Source: Gemmataceae bacterium (lineage in GTDB: Bacteria > Planctomycetota > Planctomycetia > Gemmatales > Gemmataceae). From it: DNA of 64,000 nucleotides. The notes under the pieces are model-generated. The model worked only from the letters and a program-made list of their open reading frames with translations, was not told the DNA's origin and made no database searches. The DNA is taken from assembly GCA_009691845.1 (NCBI GenBank), contig SIAJ01000007.1:46565-110564 (forward strand), in the 5' to 3' direction. The position numbers were made by a program, and so were the translations under genes. Positions 45,693-53,623 of the stretch are shown here, one piece after another (the stretch's first letter is position 1; each line of letters starts with the position of its first letter).

Positions 45693-45701
45693 AAAGGACA
45701 T
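45693..45701. repeat. IS target-site duplication, right
   Basis: AAAGGACAT, identical to 44356–44364. The sequence just beyond it on the minus strand (TTTGGATTACCT before ATG) is the original upstream region of the PD-(D/E)XK-like gene. Confidence 0.9.
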
Positions 45702-45918
45702 AGGTAATCCAAAGCGGGCTCGGCAATGATATTCTACCCGCTGAATCGATTCGCTAATCGTGATTTTCACGATGAGTTGTGGCCGACTTCGAATGTTGAA
45801 GAGAGATTGCTGCCTTCGTTTTCACGAGATCCTCGGCAACCGAGTTTGGTTTGGAAGAAGACAGAATTGCCGCTTTTCACCGAGTCGAACAGGCGGGAGA
45901 ACTCTCAGCCGAGCTGAA

Positions 45919-46851
45919 TCAGGGCTTGGCCCTCGAATATGCTGACAGGCGTGCATCACGGTCCGGGACGTTGACCATTGCCAACAGATGACCGGTGCGC
46001 GGGCTGCGGAAAAAGGTATAGGCTGTACCGTAAGGCGAATCATCTATGGGGTGTAGGAACTCCCCATAGATGCCCCATTTTCCTTCGACGAGAACGGGTT
46101 GTCCTTCGCTCACATAGCGTACAATTCCGGTGTGCAGCGAACTTACGGGCGAACCATAAATCACCAGATCGTTCGGTTCGGGCACTTCGACTTCAAAGTA
46201 GCCATTTTCTTTCAGGATAATTGCAACCTGTTCGCCGGAGATCGGGGAACGACCATCGGTGAAAACCCATCCGTGACAGTTCGATCGTTCATCGGGTGGG
46301 CCTCGACGGATTACTTTCCCGTCGAGTGCGAATCGCTCGATCAGTTTGGTTTCAAGAGTGGTTAGGTTGGCGCCATCTTGGGCTCGATTGGGTTCCTTCA
46401 GGTCGATTGGAGTGCCCCGATCCGTCGTGGCCTTGATGTGCCGGTTCGGGGCATAGGGAATTCGACCCTTGAGTAGGTCGAGTTCGGCCAGGGCGGATTC
46501 TTCGGCCGCCTCCTCCGCGCGCAGAAGCGACATGGTCGAGCCGACCGCCAGTCCACTGCCTGCCACCAAAATCGTCGCGAACAAAGCCGAAGCCCGGCGA
46601 ACGAATCGGTTGTGGGCGAGCAGGAGACATGGTAACAGGCCAAGTGCAATCAGCAGGGTCGTCCAAGCAATGACGTGCGGTTGATCGAGTATCGTCGCAA
46701 CTGCCAATGCAACAATGACCGCCGACAGTGTCGCGGCCACTCGAAAGGCAACTCCGCAGTTCCTCAGCACAAGGTTCGCTCCGCCAACCAAGAACATCCC
46801 AAATCCGGCGCAAATTGCCGGAAAGCAGCCGGGGATAAGGTCGTTCAACAT
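45919..46851 (-). CDS. Membrane protein with CHAP/NlpC-like C-terminal domain
   Basis: 310 residues. Four membrane segments lie in residues 8–110 (FGMFLVGGANLVL, AVIVALAVATIL, LLIALGLLPCLLL, ATILVAGSGLAVGS). The C-terminal half contains RSNCHGWVFTDGR and LVIYGSPVSSLHTGIVRYV, a Cys…His arrangement like papain-fold NlpC/P60 or CHAP-type amidases, with PVLVEGKWGIYGEF downstream. The domain call is tentative and no precise family was recognised. Confidence 0.55.
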   Translation of the reverse strand: MLNDLIPGCFPAICAGFGMFLVGGANLVLRNCGVAFRVAATLSAVIVALAVATILDQPHVIAWTTLLIALGLLPCLLLAHNRFVRRASALFATILVAGSGLAVGSTMSLLRAEEAAEESALAELDLLKGRIPYAPNRHIKATTDRGTPIDLKEPNRAQDGANLTTLETKLIERFALDGKVIRRGPPDERSNCHGWVFTDGRSPISGEQVAIILKENGYFEVEVPEPNDLVIYGSPVSSLHTGIVRYVSEGQPVLVEGKWGIYGEFLHPIDDSPYGTAYTFFRSPRTGHLLAMVNVPDRDARLSAYSRAKP

Positions 46852-47441
46852 TCGAAACTCTGGCAGAGGTCAACCCCAGGCGACAAGTACATCGTTCTCG
46901 CTTCCGCTTGCGAAACTCGGAGCAAAAATACGCTTTCTTCGAATTGCTAGGACGGTCCAGGCTCTCGCTTGCTCAGGACGCCAGCGATTTCAGCAGGCCA
47001 GGAGGGTTCACCGCTGTGACTCCGAAGCCAGACGCGGCACCGTGGATGGAAGAAGCATAAGCGATGAACCATTAGCAATGAATGAAGGGCTACGGGAGCT
47101 ATCGATTTATCATTCCTCGTTCATCTTTTCTGTCGGTGGTCCGTCACGAAGTCGTTGATGTTCACCTGAGCCTGGTGGACGTCGCCATAGGCTTGCACCG
47201 AATATTTCCGGCTGTTTGGACGTAGATCGTTCATCGCTAGGGTTCATTGGTCGTGGTGGAGCGCGATATGTTGACGAGGAATAGGTGTACATGGAACGTG
47301 CCGGCAACTCGATCGGGTCGAGAATGCCCGTTCCGCCTGTTGAGAATCTCGTCCGCCAGGACCTGGTCGAGGACCGTCACCGCACGTTCGCCCCTCAACG
47401 CCAGACGCTCGTAGTGAATCGTCATTCCATCACAGCAAGGT
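46852..47441. other. Intergenic region with hairpin and a doubtful small ORF
   Basis: About 590 bases upstream of the membrane protein gene and downstream of the Uma2 remnant. It holds a micro-repeat hairpin (47061–47126) and a minus-strand ORF of 62 codons (47237–47425) beginning MTIHYERLALRGERAVTVL. That ORF starts 16 bases after the Uma2 frame ends and has GATGGA before its ATG, but it has no recognisable family. I consider it unproven. Confidence 0.4.
47061..47126. repeat. Micro-repeat hairpin
   Basis: GCGATGAACCATTAGCAATG on the left and TTTATCATTCCTCGTTCATC on the right form an imperfect inverted repeat of ATGAAY-type units, similar in style to those at 27736 and 53134. Confidence 0.5.
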
Positions 47442-48056
47442 TCAGCCTACCCACTCCTGCCCCGTCTCGGTGTGAACGATTTTCACCTTCGGCCGGGGCC
47501 GACTGCGGAGCAGATGGAACTCAAATGGCACGACCTTGCTCAAGAAAGGCTCATCCTAGCCGGGCTTGATGACTTTGGCACGTTTGAATTTACCTCGGTG
47601 GAGCCGATAAAGTTCGAGTTGCCAGGGATCGCGGTCGACGACGACCACCTCACGCGTTCCCAGCTTGGCGTAGAAGTCGAGCTTTTCCCGCGAACGATCC
47701 CCTTTGGTGACAACTTCGACAACTAGATCCCCGCTTCCCTGCCAGTGCGTCACGCGGTCCAAAGCCGGATTGCCTTTCAGAAAGACGGCCACATCTGGAC
47801 AGCGGACGTTTTGCAGTCACTCCCGATTGCGATCGCTGATATTGATGTGGCCATGCACGCGATAGCCCCGCCTTCCGCTGTATTCCGAATAGAAGGCGAG
47901 CAAGAATACCGCAGCCAAATCGAAATAAAGAATGTCTGGGAGAGGCATTGCCACGTAGACGCCTTCCCAGACTTCATCCCAGCGATAGGCGGGCGAAGCT
48001 CGGCGGCGTTTGATGACCTGCTCGGCCAAGTCTTCGTCGAGAACCATTAACGGCAT
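47442..48056 (-). pseudogene. Uma2-family nuclease with two in-frame stops
   Basis: A 204-codon frame that matches Uma2 (PD-(D/E)XK superfamily) end to end: MPLMVLDEDLAEQVIKRRR, YRWDEVWEGVYV, CPDVAVFLKG, DLVVEVVTKGDRSREKLDFY, REVVVVDRDPWQLELYRL, and the C-terminal PRPKVKIVHTETGQEW. TGA at 47817–47819 stands where relatives have a Trp-like residue before LQNVRCPD. TAG at 47556–47558 stands before DEPFLSKVVPFEF. No frameshift is needed. AAGGA precedes the ATG and pheS lies 21 bases upstream. Two independent nonsense changes make a sequencing artefact unlikely. Confidence 0.88.
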
Positions 48057-48077
48057 TGTGGATTCCTTGAAGCATTC

Positions 48078-49112
48078 TCAGAACTGCCGCAAAAACCGCA
48101 GGTCGTTCTTCCAGAACTGGCGGATGTCGTCGATGGCGTACTTGAGCATCGTGATTCGCTGCGGGCCCATGCCGAAGGCGAAGCCGCTGATTTGGTCGGG
48201 GTCGTAGCCGCCGTTGCGTAGCACGGTTGGGTGGACCATGCCGGCCCCCATGATTTCCAGCCAGCCCGTGCCTTTCGTCAGACGATCCGCATTCGGGTCT
48301 TCCTTTGGCCAGTCAATGTCCACTTCAATCGATGGCTCCGTGAATGGGAAATAACTCGAACGAATGCGCACCTGGCGTTCCTGCCCGAACAGTCGCCGGG
48401 CGAATGCTGTGATCGTTCCCTTGAGATCGGCCATGGTCACGTTCGGCCCGAGGACGAGCCCCTCGACTTGCTCGAACTGGATCTCGCTGCGGGTTGAAAC
48501 CGCTTCGTGCCGGTAGCACATTCCGGGCAACACCGCTCGCACCGGGTTTGGAGCGAACTGTTTCATTACGTGTATCTGTCCCGGCGAAGTGTGCGTTCGC
48601 AGCAAGACCCCCGGCGTCGTTGTGTGGAAGGTGTCCCACATGTCCCGTGCCGGGTGATGAGGGGGCATGTTCAGCAACTCGAAGTTGGTTTGGTCGTCCT
48701 CGACTTCGCGGGAACGGAAGATCTGAAAGCCCATGTCCGCGAAGATCGAATAGATCTCGCGCATGACTTTCGTTGCCACATGCAAATTGCCCGCCGAAAC
48801 GGCACGCCCCGGAAGCGTCACGTCTATCGGGTTGGCCGACAGGCTGGCGAGCAGTGCCTGTTCCTTGATCTCGGCTTCCTTCTGATCCTTGGCGGAAATC
48901 AGCCTCTGCTTGACCGCGTTGACAGCCTGCCCATACGCGGGACGTTGATCCTTCGGCAACGTACCGAGAGCCTTGAGGGCTGTGTTCATCTCGCCCTTGT
49001 CGCCAAAGTATTTGGTGTTCCACGCACGCAGGCTTAGCTCGTCCGCACAATCCTTGAGTTCGGTCGTCGCTGTGGATTCAAGTAGCGCGAGGTCTGTCGA
49101 TGCATCTGCCAT
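48078..49112 (-). CDS. pheS: Phenylalanyl-tRNA synthetase alpha subunit
   Basis: 344 residues. A coiled N-terminal tRNA-binding arm (residues 1–85) is followed by the class II catalytic core: motif 1 region VMREIYSIFADMGFQIF, TNFELLNMPPHHPARDM, motif 2 CYRHEAVSTRSEIQFEQVEG and motif 3 FAFGMGPQRITMLKYAIDD. It charges tRNA-Phe as an alpha2beta2 enzyme with PheT. pheT is not adjacent: a broken Uma2 gene occupies the downstream position. Confidence 0.96.
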   Translation of the reverse strand: MADASTDLALLESTATTELKDCADELSLRAWNTKYFGDKGEMNTALKALGTLPKDQRPAYGQAVNAVKQRLISAKDQKEAEIKEQALLASLSANPIDVTLPGRAVSAGNLHVATKVMREIYSIFADMGFQIFRSREVEDDQTNFELLNMPPHHPARDMWDTFHTTTPGVLLRTHTSPGQIHVMKQFAPNPVRAVLPGMCYRHEAVSTRSEIQFEQVEGLVLGPNVTMADLKGTITAFARRLFGQERQVRIRSSYFPFTEPSIEVDIDWPKEDPNADRLTKGTGWLEIMGAGMVHPTVLRNGGYDPDQISGFAFGMGPQRITMLKYAIDDIRQFWKNDLRFLRQF

Positions 49113-49222
49113 CTGGATTCCTTGAGATTATCGTGCGTCCGGGCAAGTCTTCGTGCCTCGCTGGCGCTTCGGCCTCGGACAGGTGGTGATGATACTGCTT
49201 ATCGCATCCTTATGATAACGAA

Positions 49223-49789
49223 GTGCACTCAGAATCTCACGCCCCCGAACCATACCGCAGCTACCTGCGTGCCTTGGCTCGATTGCAAGTCGCCGCTCGT
49301 CCGTGGCTGGCCCCGAAGCTGGATGCTAGCGATATCGTTCAGCAAACCATGTTGAAGGCCCATGCCGCTCGCGAACAGTTTCATGGGCACTCTTCCGAAG
49401 AATACCTTGGCTGGTTGCGGCAGATCCTGACGCGGACGCTGGCCAACGCATTGCGTTTGCTCGGACAAGCCAAGAGAGATGCCGGTGCCGAGCGTTCGCT
49501 GGACGCCGATCTCGACGCGAGTTGCTCGCGGCTCGATGCCTGGCTGGCTCTCGAGCAGACGAGCCCGAGTGAGTCCGCCGAGAAGCACGAACGGGCGGAG
49601 ATACTTGCCAATGCCGTCGCATCCTTGCCTGCCGAACAGCAGCAAGCGCTACTGGCCAAGCACTGCCACGGGCTTAGCTTGAATGAGATTGCCACGAACA
49701 TGCACAAGTCTCCAGCCGCGGTGGCCGGACTGCTACGGCGCGGGCTGGAACGCTTGCGTGAGTTACTCGGCGGAGATCATCGGCTATGA
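49223..49789 (+). CDS. ECF RNA polymerase sigma factor
   Basis: 188 residues from GTG. Region 2 is LDASDIVQQTMLKAHAAREQF and region 4 is LPAEQQQALLAKHCHGLSLNEIATNMHKSPAAVAGLLRRGLERLRELL, a planctomycete-style ECF factor. The stop overlaps the ATG of a receptor Ser/Thr kinase (ATGA), giving translational coupling. ECF factors of this kind paired with Ser/Thr kinases are known in Planctomycetes, where kinase signalling is thought to replace a classical anti-sigma factor. Confidence 0.92.
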   Translation: MHSESHAPEPYRSYLRALARLQVAARPWLAPKLDASDIVQQTMLKAHAAREQFHGHSSEEYLGWLRQILTRTLANALRLLGQAKRDAGAERSLDADLDASCSRLDAWLALEQTSPSESAEKHERAEILANAVASLPAEQQQALLAKHCHGLSLNEIATNMHKSPAAVAGLLRRGLERLRELLGGDHRL

Positions 49790-51858
49790 GTGATCCCAAT
49801 GAGATCGATCGAATCGCGGCTGAGTACCTGCAAGCCGTCGAGCGTGGGGAGCATCCAGTGCCTGAGCAGTGGATTGAAAAACATCCCGCACAGGCCAAGA
49901 AACTCGCCACATTTTTCGAGGATGTTGGCCAGTTCGGCTCCTTCCTTGGCCTGTCGGCAGACGCGGAAATCGCCGAGACGGTCGACCTCCGCGTCCCCTC
50001 GAATGCCGAGCCGGCCAATCGGTTCGGTGATTACGAGTTGCTCGGCGAAATTGGCCGTGGGGCGATGGGGGTGGTTCATCGAGCGAAGCTCAAGGGGACC
50101 AATCTGGTCGTTGCCCTGAAGCAGGGTATCACGAGTGGCACATCGGCCGCCGCGAACGCGAAACGGTTTCGTGAGGAAGTCGAGAACGCCTCCGGATTGA
50201 AGCATCCGCATATTGTGCCGGTCTTCCACGTCGGCGAGCACGACGGCAAGCCGTATTACACGATGGCCCTCATCGGCGGGGGTTCGCTGGACAAACATAT
50301 CGCACGCTTTGTGGCGAACCCGCGGGCGTCGGCCAGGCTGATGGCGAAAGTCGCGAGAGCAGTTCACTATGCCCATCAACGCCGAATCTTGCACCGCGAT
50401 CTCAAGCCCGGCAACGTGATCCTGGACGAGACCGGGGAGCCCCACGTGGGCGATTTCGGCCTGGCCGCACGATTGGACGAAGAAGGCGAAGCAGCCGTCG
50501 GGGCCCCGGCCGGCTCGTTGCCGTGGATGGCTCCCGAGGCGATTCGTGGCGAAGTCTCGGTCTCCACCGCCATTGACGTCTGGGCTCTCGGCGTGATCCT
50601 GTACGAATTGCTCACCGCCAGACGGCCCTTCGAGGGCAAGGAACGCAACGAGGTTCAGGCGGCTATTCTCGAGAGCGAACCGGTTCCACCTCGATCCGTG
50701 AACCCTAAGGTTCCGCGCGACCTGGACGCGATTTGCCGGCGCTGTCTCGCGAAGGATCCGGACAATCGCTACGAATCGGCGTCGGACCTGGCTCTCGACC
50801 TGGAGCGCTGGCTGCGAAATGAAACGGTGCGTGCCCGACGTTCGGGGCTATTGAAGAGGCTTTACAACTGGTGCCGGCGGAATCCGGGCATTGCCAGCGG
50901 CCTGGGCTTCATGGTTCTGTTGGCGCTCGCCGGAGTGCTCGCTGCCGTCTCGATGGCCCGCGATCAGGAAACGCGTTTGCGAAAGGAAGTCTGCGAGGGT
51001 AACGAGTTCGCGGCCAGGCATGTGGCCAGCACTCTGCTGAATCGATTGGGGCAATACGGCGACGCGGTCGAAGCAACCGCGGACAATCCGATTTTACAAC
51101 GGGCGTGTGTCGATGCAGATTGGCCGACCGTCGAAGAGATTCTGAAGAAGCGGCTCCTCAGCGAGCGTGTCGGCAAGGATGCTCCGCGGTTCGCCACCGC
51201 GTTCGTCCTCGATCCGAAGGGGACCATTCGGGCGGAATGGCCACAACAACGCAAGGTAGTGGGCATGAACTTCGCAGGACGAGATTACTTCCAGGGCGCC
51301 CAGGCACGAGTCAGGCAGGCCCAACGTGTGCATCTCTCCCGCGTCTTTACTTCCAAGAACGATGGGCTCGATAAGCTCGCGGTTTCGGTCCCGTTCGAAC
51401 CTGCAACCGGAGTGATTTGGGTTTTGGGAGCGACCGTGCCGACCGATTCCTCGCTCGGCCTGGGCGGGCTTCACGACGACCATCGCAAGGCGGTATTGCT
51501 AGCACCACGCGAGTCGGGCGGTTCGGGCGAGTACGTTGTCCTTGTTCATCCCGCCTACGTGAACCGTGAGCCGTCGATTCCTTTTCCGAACGCCTTGCAG
51601 CGTGATGGCAAACTCATCCTTGCGAACGACGAATACTTCGATCCCGTGGCCACACAGCACCCCGAGTACGAAGGCCGATGGTTGGCCGGGTTTGCGGTCG
51701 TGCCCGATACGGAGTTGGTCGTCGTGGTTCAGCAGAAATACGACGACGCCGTCGCCCCACACCGAGCGTTCTTTCGCCGTTTCCTGGAATGGGTCGCCGG
51801 GGCCGCGGCACTCGGAGCTTTTCTGGTCGTGGGGATGTGGTGGCTCAGGAAGCATTGA
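49786..51858 (+). CDS. Receptor Ser/Thr kinase with Cache-like sensor
   Basis: 690 residues. A short N-terminal acidic segment typical of ECF-linked kinases (NEIDRIAAEYLQAVERGEHP) precedes a full kinase domain: glycine loop EIGRGAMGVVHRA, K112, H203-R-D205 and D223-F-G225. A membrane helix (about 368–390), an extracytoplasmic region of 275 residues and a second helix (about 667–688) follow. The external part (FVLDPKGTIRAEWPQQRKVV, GRDYFQGAQA, FTSKNDGLDKLAVSVPF) has the look of a dCache sensor domain. It overlaps the sigma gene, so it probably senses an external ligand and controls that factor. Confidence 0.92.
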   Translation: MSDPNEIDRIAAEYLQAVERGEHPVPEQWIEKHPAQAKKLATFFEDVGQFGSFLGLSADAEIAETVDLRVPSNAEPANRFGDYELLGEIGRGAMGVVHRAKLKGTNLVVALKQGITSGTSAAANAKRFREEVENASGLKHPHIVPVFHVGEHDGKPYYTMALIGGGSLDKHIARFVANPRASARLMAKVARAVHYAHQRRILHRDLKPGNVILDETGEPHVGDFGLAARLDEEGEAAVGAPAGSLPWMAPEAIRGEVSVSTAIDVWALGVILYELLTARRPFEGKERNEVQAAILESEPVPPRSVNPKVPRDLDAICRRCLAKDPDNRYESASDLALDLERWLRNETVRARRSGLLKRLYNWCRRNPGIASGLGFMVLLALAGVLAAVSMARDQETRLRKEVCEGNEFAARHVASTLLNRLGQYGDAVEATADNPILQRACVDADWPTVEEILKKRLLSERVGKDAPRFATAFVLDPKGTIRAEWPQQRKVVGMNFAGRDYFQGAQARVRQAQRVHLSRVFTSKNDGLDKLAVSVPFEPATGVIWVLGATVPTDSSLGLGGLHDDHRKAVLLAPRESGGSGEYVVLVHPAYVNREPSIPFPNALQRDGKLILANDEYFDPVATQHPEYEGRWLAGFAVVPDTELVVVVQQKYDDAVAPHRAFFRRFLEWVAGAAALGAFLVVGMWWLRKH

Positions 51859-52106
51859 CGTGACCCATCTGGTAAAATGTCTGGGCACACTCCATGTGGC
51901 ACGACGCGAAGAGCTTGTGCCAGGATCCAAATGTGCCGGCAGGCCTGGAGTCCCATTCCCGAGTAGACTCCCGCACAACCTCGGAGAGAAAGGCCGTGAT
52001 CCGAGTCGTAAATTCGAATTTCGTATTCGTCCTGCTCGGACAGGTCCGCTTCCAGCGTGAGCAGGACCAGCAAGCCCTCCTTTTCAACAATCGGGCTGCC
52101 CGAGAT

Positions 52107-52463
52107 TCAGCCCGATGACACCCATGCTGCCAATTTCGCTTCGAGCCCCTCAAAAAACGCACTTCTCGGCAGAACCTGGTCGCAGCCCGCGTGGCGGGCG
52201 GCCTTCAATCGTGCCGCGTCTACATGTGCCCCGAAGCCGATCAGTTTGCTGCCACTCGCACGGACTGGTGGCAAGACCGCTTCGAGGTCCAGGCCAGGAA
52301 AGTGCAGATCGAGGACTACGACCGTGGGCCTACGCTCGAGCTCGATTAGCAACCTGGCCACATCCCGACAATGCACGACAATCAGCCCTGCGGCCCGGCC
52401 ATCGCCCATCACCCGGCTGGCATCGATCAGGTCGTCGCTCAAGAGAAGACAGAGTGGATTCAC
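52107..52463 (-). CDS. Atypical receiver-domain protein
   Basis: 118 residues. A CheY-like receiver pattern: acidic pair in LLLSDDLIDASRV, acceptor Asp in VVVLDLHFPGLD, and a C-terminal AGCDQVLPRSAFFEGL where the conserved Lys-Pro is replaced by Pro-Arg. Stand-alone, no output domain. Convergent with the receptor kinase and divergent from rnpA. Could be a phosphate sink or a pseudo-receiver. Confidence 0.7.
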   Translation of the reverse strand: MNPLCLLLSDDLIDASRVMGDGRAAGLIVVHCRDVARLLIELERRPTVVVLDLHFPGLDLEAVLPPVRASGSKLIGFGAHVDAARLKAARHAGCDQVLPRSAFFEGLEAKLAAWVSSG

Positions 52464-52526
52464 GATCAGGAACCTCGGGGCAGGTGCGGTGTCCTAGAAT
52501 TCATAGAGAACCAGAGGGCTTTCGCC

Positions 52527-52904
52527 GTGCCGCGTTTTTTTTTGCACGAGCATATCCGTCGTCCGCAAGACTTCCAGGCCGTCTACGACCGCCGCCGTTC
52601 GGCCGCGGATGGCACCCTCGTGCTTTATGCGAAAGAAAACGGCTTGCCGCACTCTCGCGTTGGCCTTTCGGTTTCCAAGAAATTCGGCATGGCCGTGGTT
52701 CGCAATCGCATTCGCCGGCTCATGCGTGAGGCTTATCGGCTCTCGAAGGAGGAAGTGCCGAGCGGTTACGATATCGTCCTGATCCCGCGACCGCTCGACG
52801 AATACTCGCTTGAACCATTTCGCCACTCGTTGGTCAAGCTGGCCAAGCAGGCGATTCGAAAGATCGAGCGCGACCCGCCGCCAACGAAGGAAGAGAGCGC
52901 ATGA
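52527..52904 (+). CDS. rnpA: Ribonuclease P protein component
   Basis: 125 residues from GTG at 52527 (MPRFFLHEHIRRPQDFQAVY), with AGAGGG eight bases upstream; the longer ORF is discarded. The RNR signature (GMAVVRNRIRRLMREAYRL) is complete. It binds the RNase P RNA and helps process tRNA 5' ends. The stop overlaps yidD by four bases. rpmH, the usual upstream neighbour, is absent, and a receiver-domain gene lies there instead. Confidence 0.95.
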   Translation: MPRFFLHEHIRRPQDFQAVYDRRRSAADGTLVLYAKENGLPHSRVGLSVSKKFGMAVVRNRIRRLMREAYRLSKEEVPSGYDIVLIPRPLDEYSLEPFRHSLVKLAKQAIRKIERDPPPTKEESA

Positions 52905-53122
52905 TTGGCCGTCTCCTTTCCTCCGTCGTGATCGCATTCGTTCGCTTGTACCAGAAGCTACTCCGTCCCATCCTGCCGCCAACCTGCGTTTATCAGCCCG
53001 GTTGCAGCGAGTACATGATTCTCGCTGTTCGAAAGTATGGCCCGTGGAAAGGGGTGCCGAAAGGCATCTGGCGTATCTGCCGCTGCCACCCGTATGGACG
53101 TGGGGGGGTGGACCCGCCTTGA
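52901..53122 (+). CDS. yidD: Membrane protein insertion efficiency factor YidD
   Basis: 73 residues with the family pattern: hydrophobic N-terminus, YQKLLRPILPPTCVYQPGCS, YMILAVRKYGPWKG, RICRCHPYGRGGVDPP. It assists YidC-mediated membrane insertion. Overlaps rnpA (ATGA). yidC, normally next, is not adjacent; a hairpin and a convergent P-II gene follow. Confidence 0.95.
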   Translation: MIGRLLSSVVIAFVRLYQKLLRPILPPTCVYQPGCSEYMILAVRKYGPWKGVPKGIWRICRCHPYGRGGVDPP

Positions 53123-53133
53123 GCAGGCCGGGG

Positions 53134-53201
53134 ATCAGGAGCCAGGAGACAGAAATCAGGTCGCACGACGCTTCCTGTCTCCTGTCTTCTGCTTCCTGGC
53201 T
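53134..53201. terminator. Oligopurine micro-repeat hairpin, bidirectional terminator candidate
   Basis: AGGAGCCAGGAGACAGAAAT and the complementary CTTCCTGTCTCCTGTCTTCT/GCTTCCTGGC form a long imperfect inverted repeat made of an AGGAGACAG-like unit. It sits between the convergent yidD and P-II genes and touches the P-II stop codon. Confidence 0.6.
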
Positions 53202-53547
53202 AGATTGCTTCCGGCCCCCGTTCGCCGGTGCGGATGCGAATGCAGTCATCGAGGGGCAAGATGAAGATTTTTCCGTCGCCGATTCGACCTTCGGTCCCTG
53301 TTCTGCCTGCGGCCAAGATGGCGTTCACCGTCGGTTCGACGAAGTCTTCGTTCACCGCGATTTGAAGCTGAACCTTGCGGACGAGATTCACGGCCAGCTC
53401 GTGGCCGCGAAATACTTCCGACTGGCCCTTCTGGCGTCCGAAGCCGTAGACATCAACGACCGTGAGCCGAAAGACTTCGACGGCGTTGAGTGCTTCTTGA
53501 ACGGCCTCCAACTTGGCCGGCTGAATGATGGCGAGAATGAGCTTCAT
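53200..53547 (-). CDS. P-II family nitrogen regulator without Tyr51
   Basis: 115 residues from MKLILAIIQPAKLEAVQEAL. The P-II fold is clear: VVDVYGFGRQKGQSEVFRGH (T-loop), GRTGTEGRIGDGKIFILPLDD (B- and C-loops). It aligns without gaps to GlnB from the start, and position 51 is Leu rather than the uridylylated Tyr; Tyr46 is Phe. So classical uridylylation is impossible, but ATP/2-oxoglutarate binding residues (Q39, K90-equivalent) are kept. No amtB or glnA is adjacent. Could regulate an ammonium transporter or another partner by ligand binding alone. Confidence 0.93.
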   Translation of the reverse strand: MKLILAIIQPAKLEAVQEALNAVEVFRLTVVDVYGFGRQKGQSEVFRGHELAVNLVRKVQLQIAVNEDFVEPTVNAILAAGRTGTEGRIGDGKIFILPLDDCIRIRTGERGPEAI

Positions 53548-53555
53548 AAGTGGGC

Positions 53556-53594
53556 TCGGAAAAAGAACGAGGCCCGCCAAGAAGGGCGGGCCTC
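53556..53594 (-). terminator. Rho-independent terminator of the sigma gene
   Basis: A perfect 10-base stem (GAGGCCCGCC / GGCGGGCCTC) with a 6-base loop, followed on the minus strand by GTTCTTTTTCC. It lies 30 bases after the sigma-factor stop and just upstream of the P-II gene. Confidence 0.9.
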
Positions 53595-53623
53595 GAAAGG
53601 TTTGGTGTGCGAACGGCAGTCCT

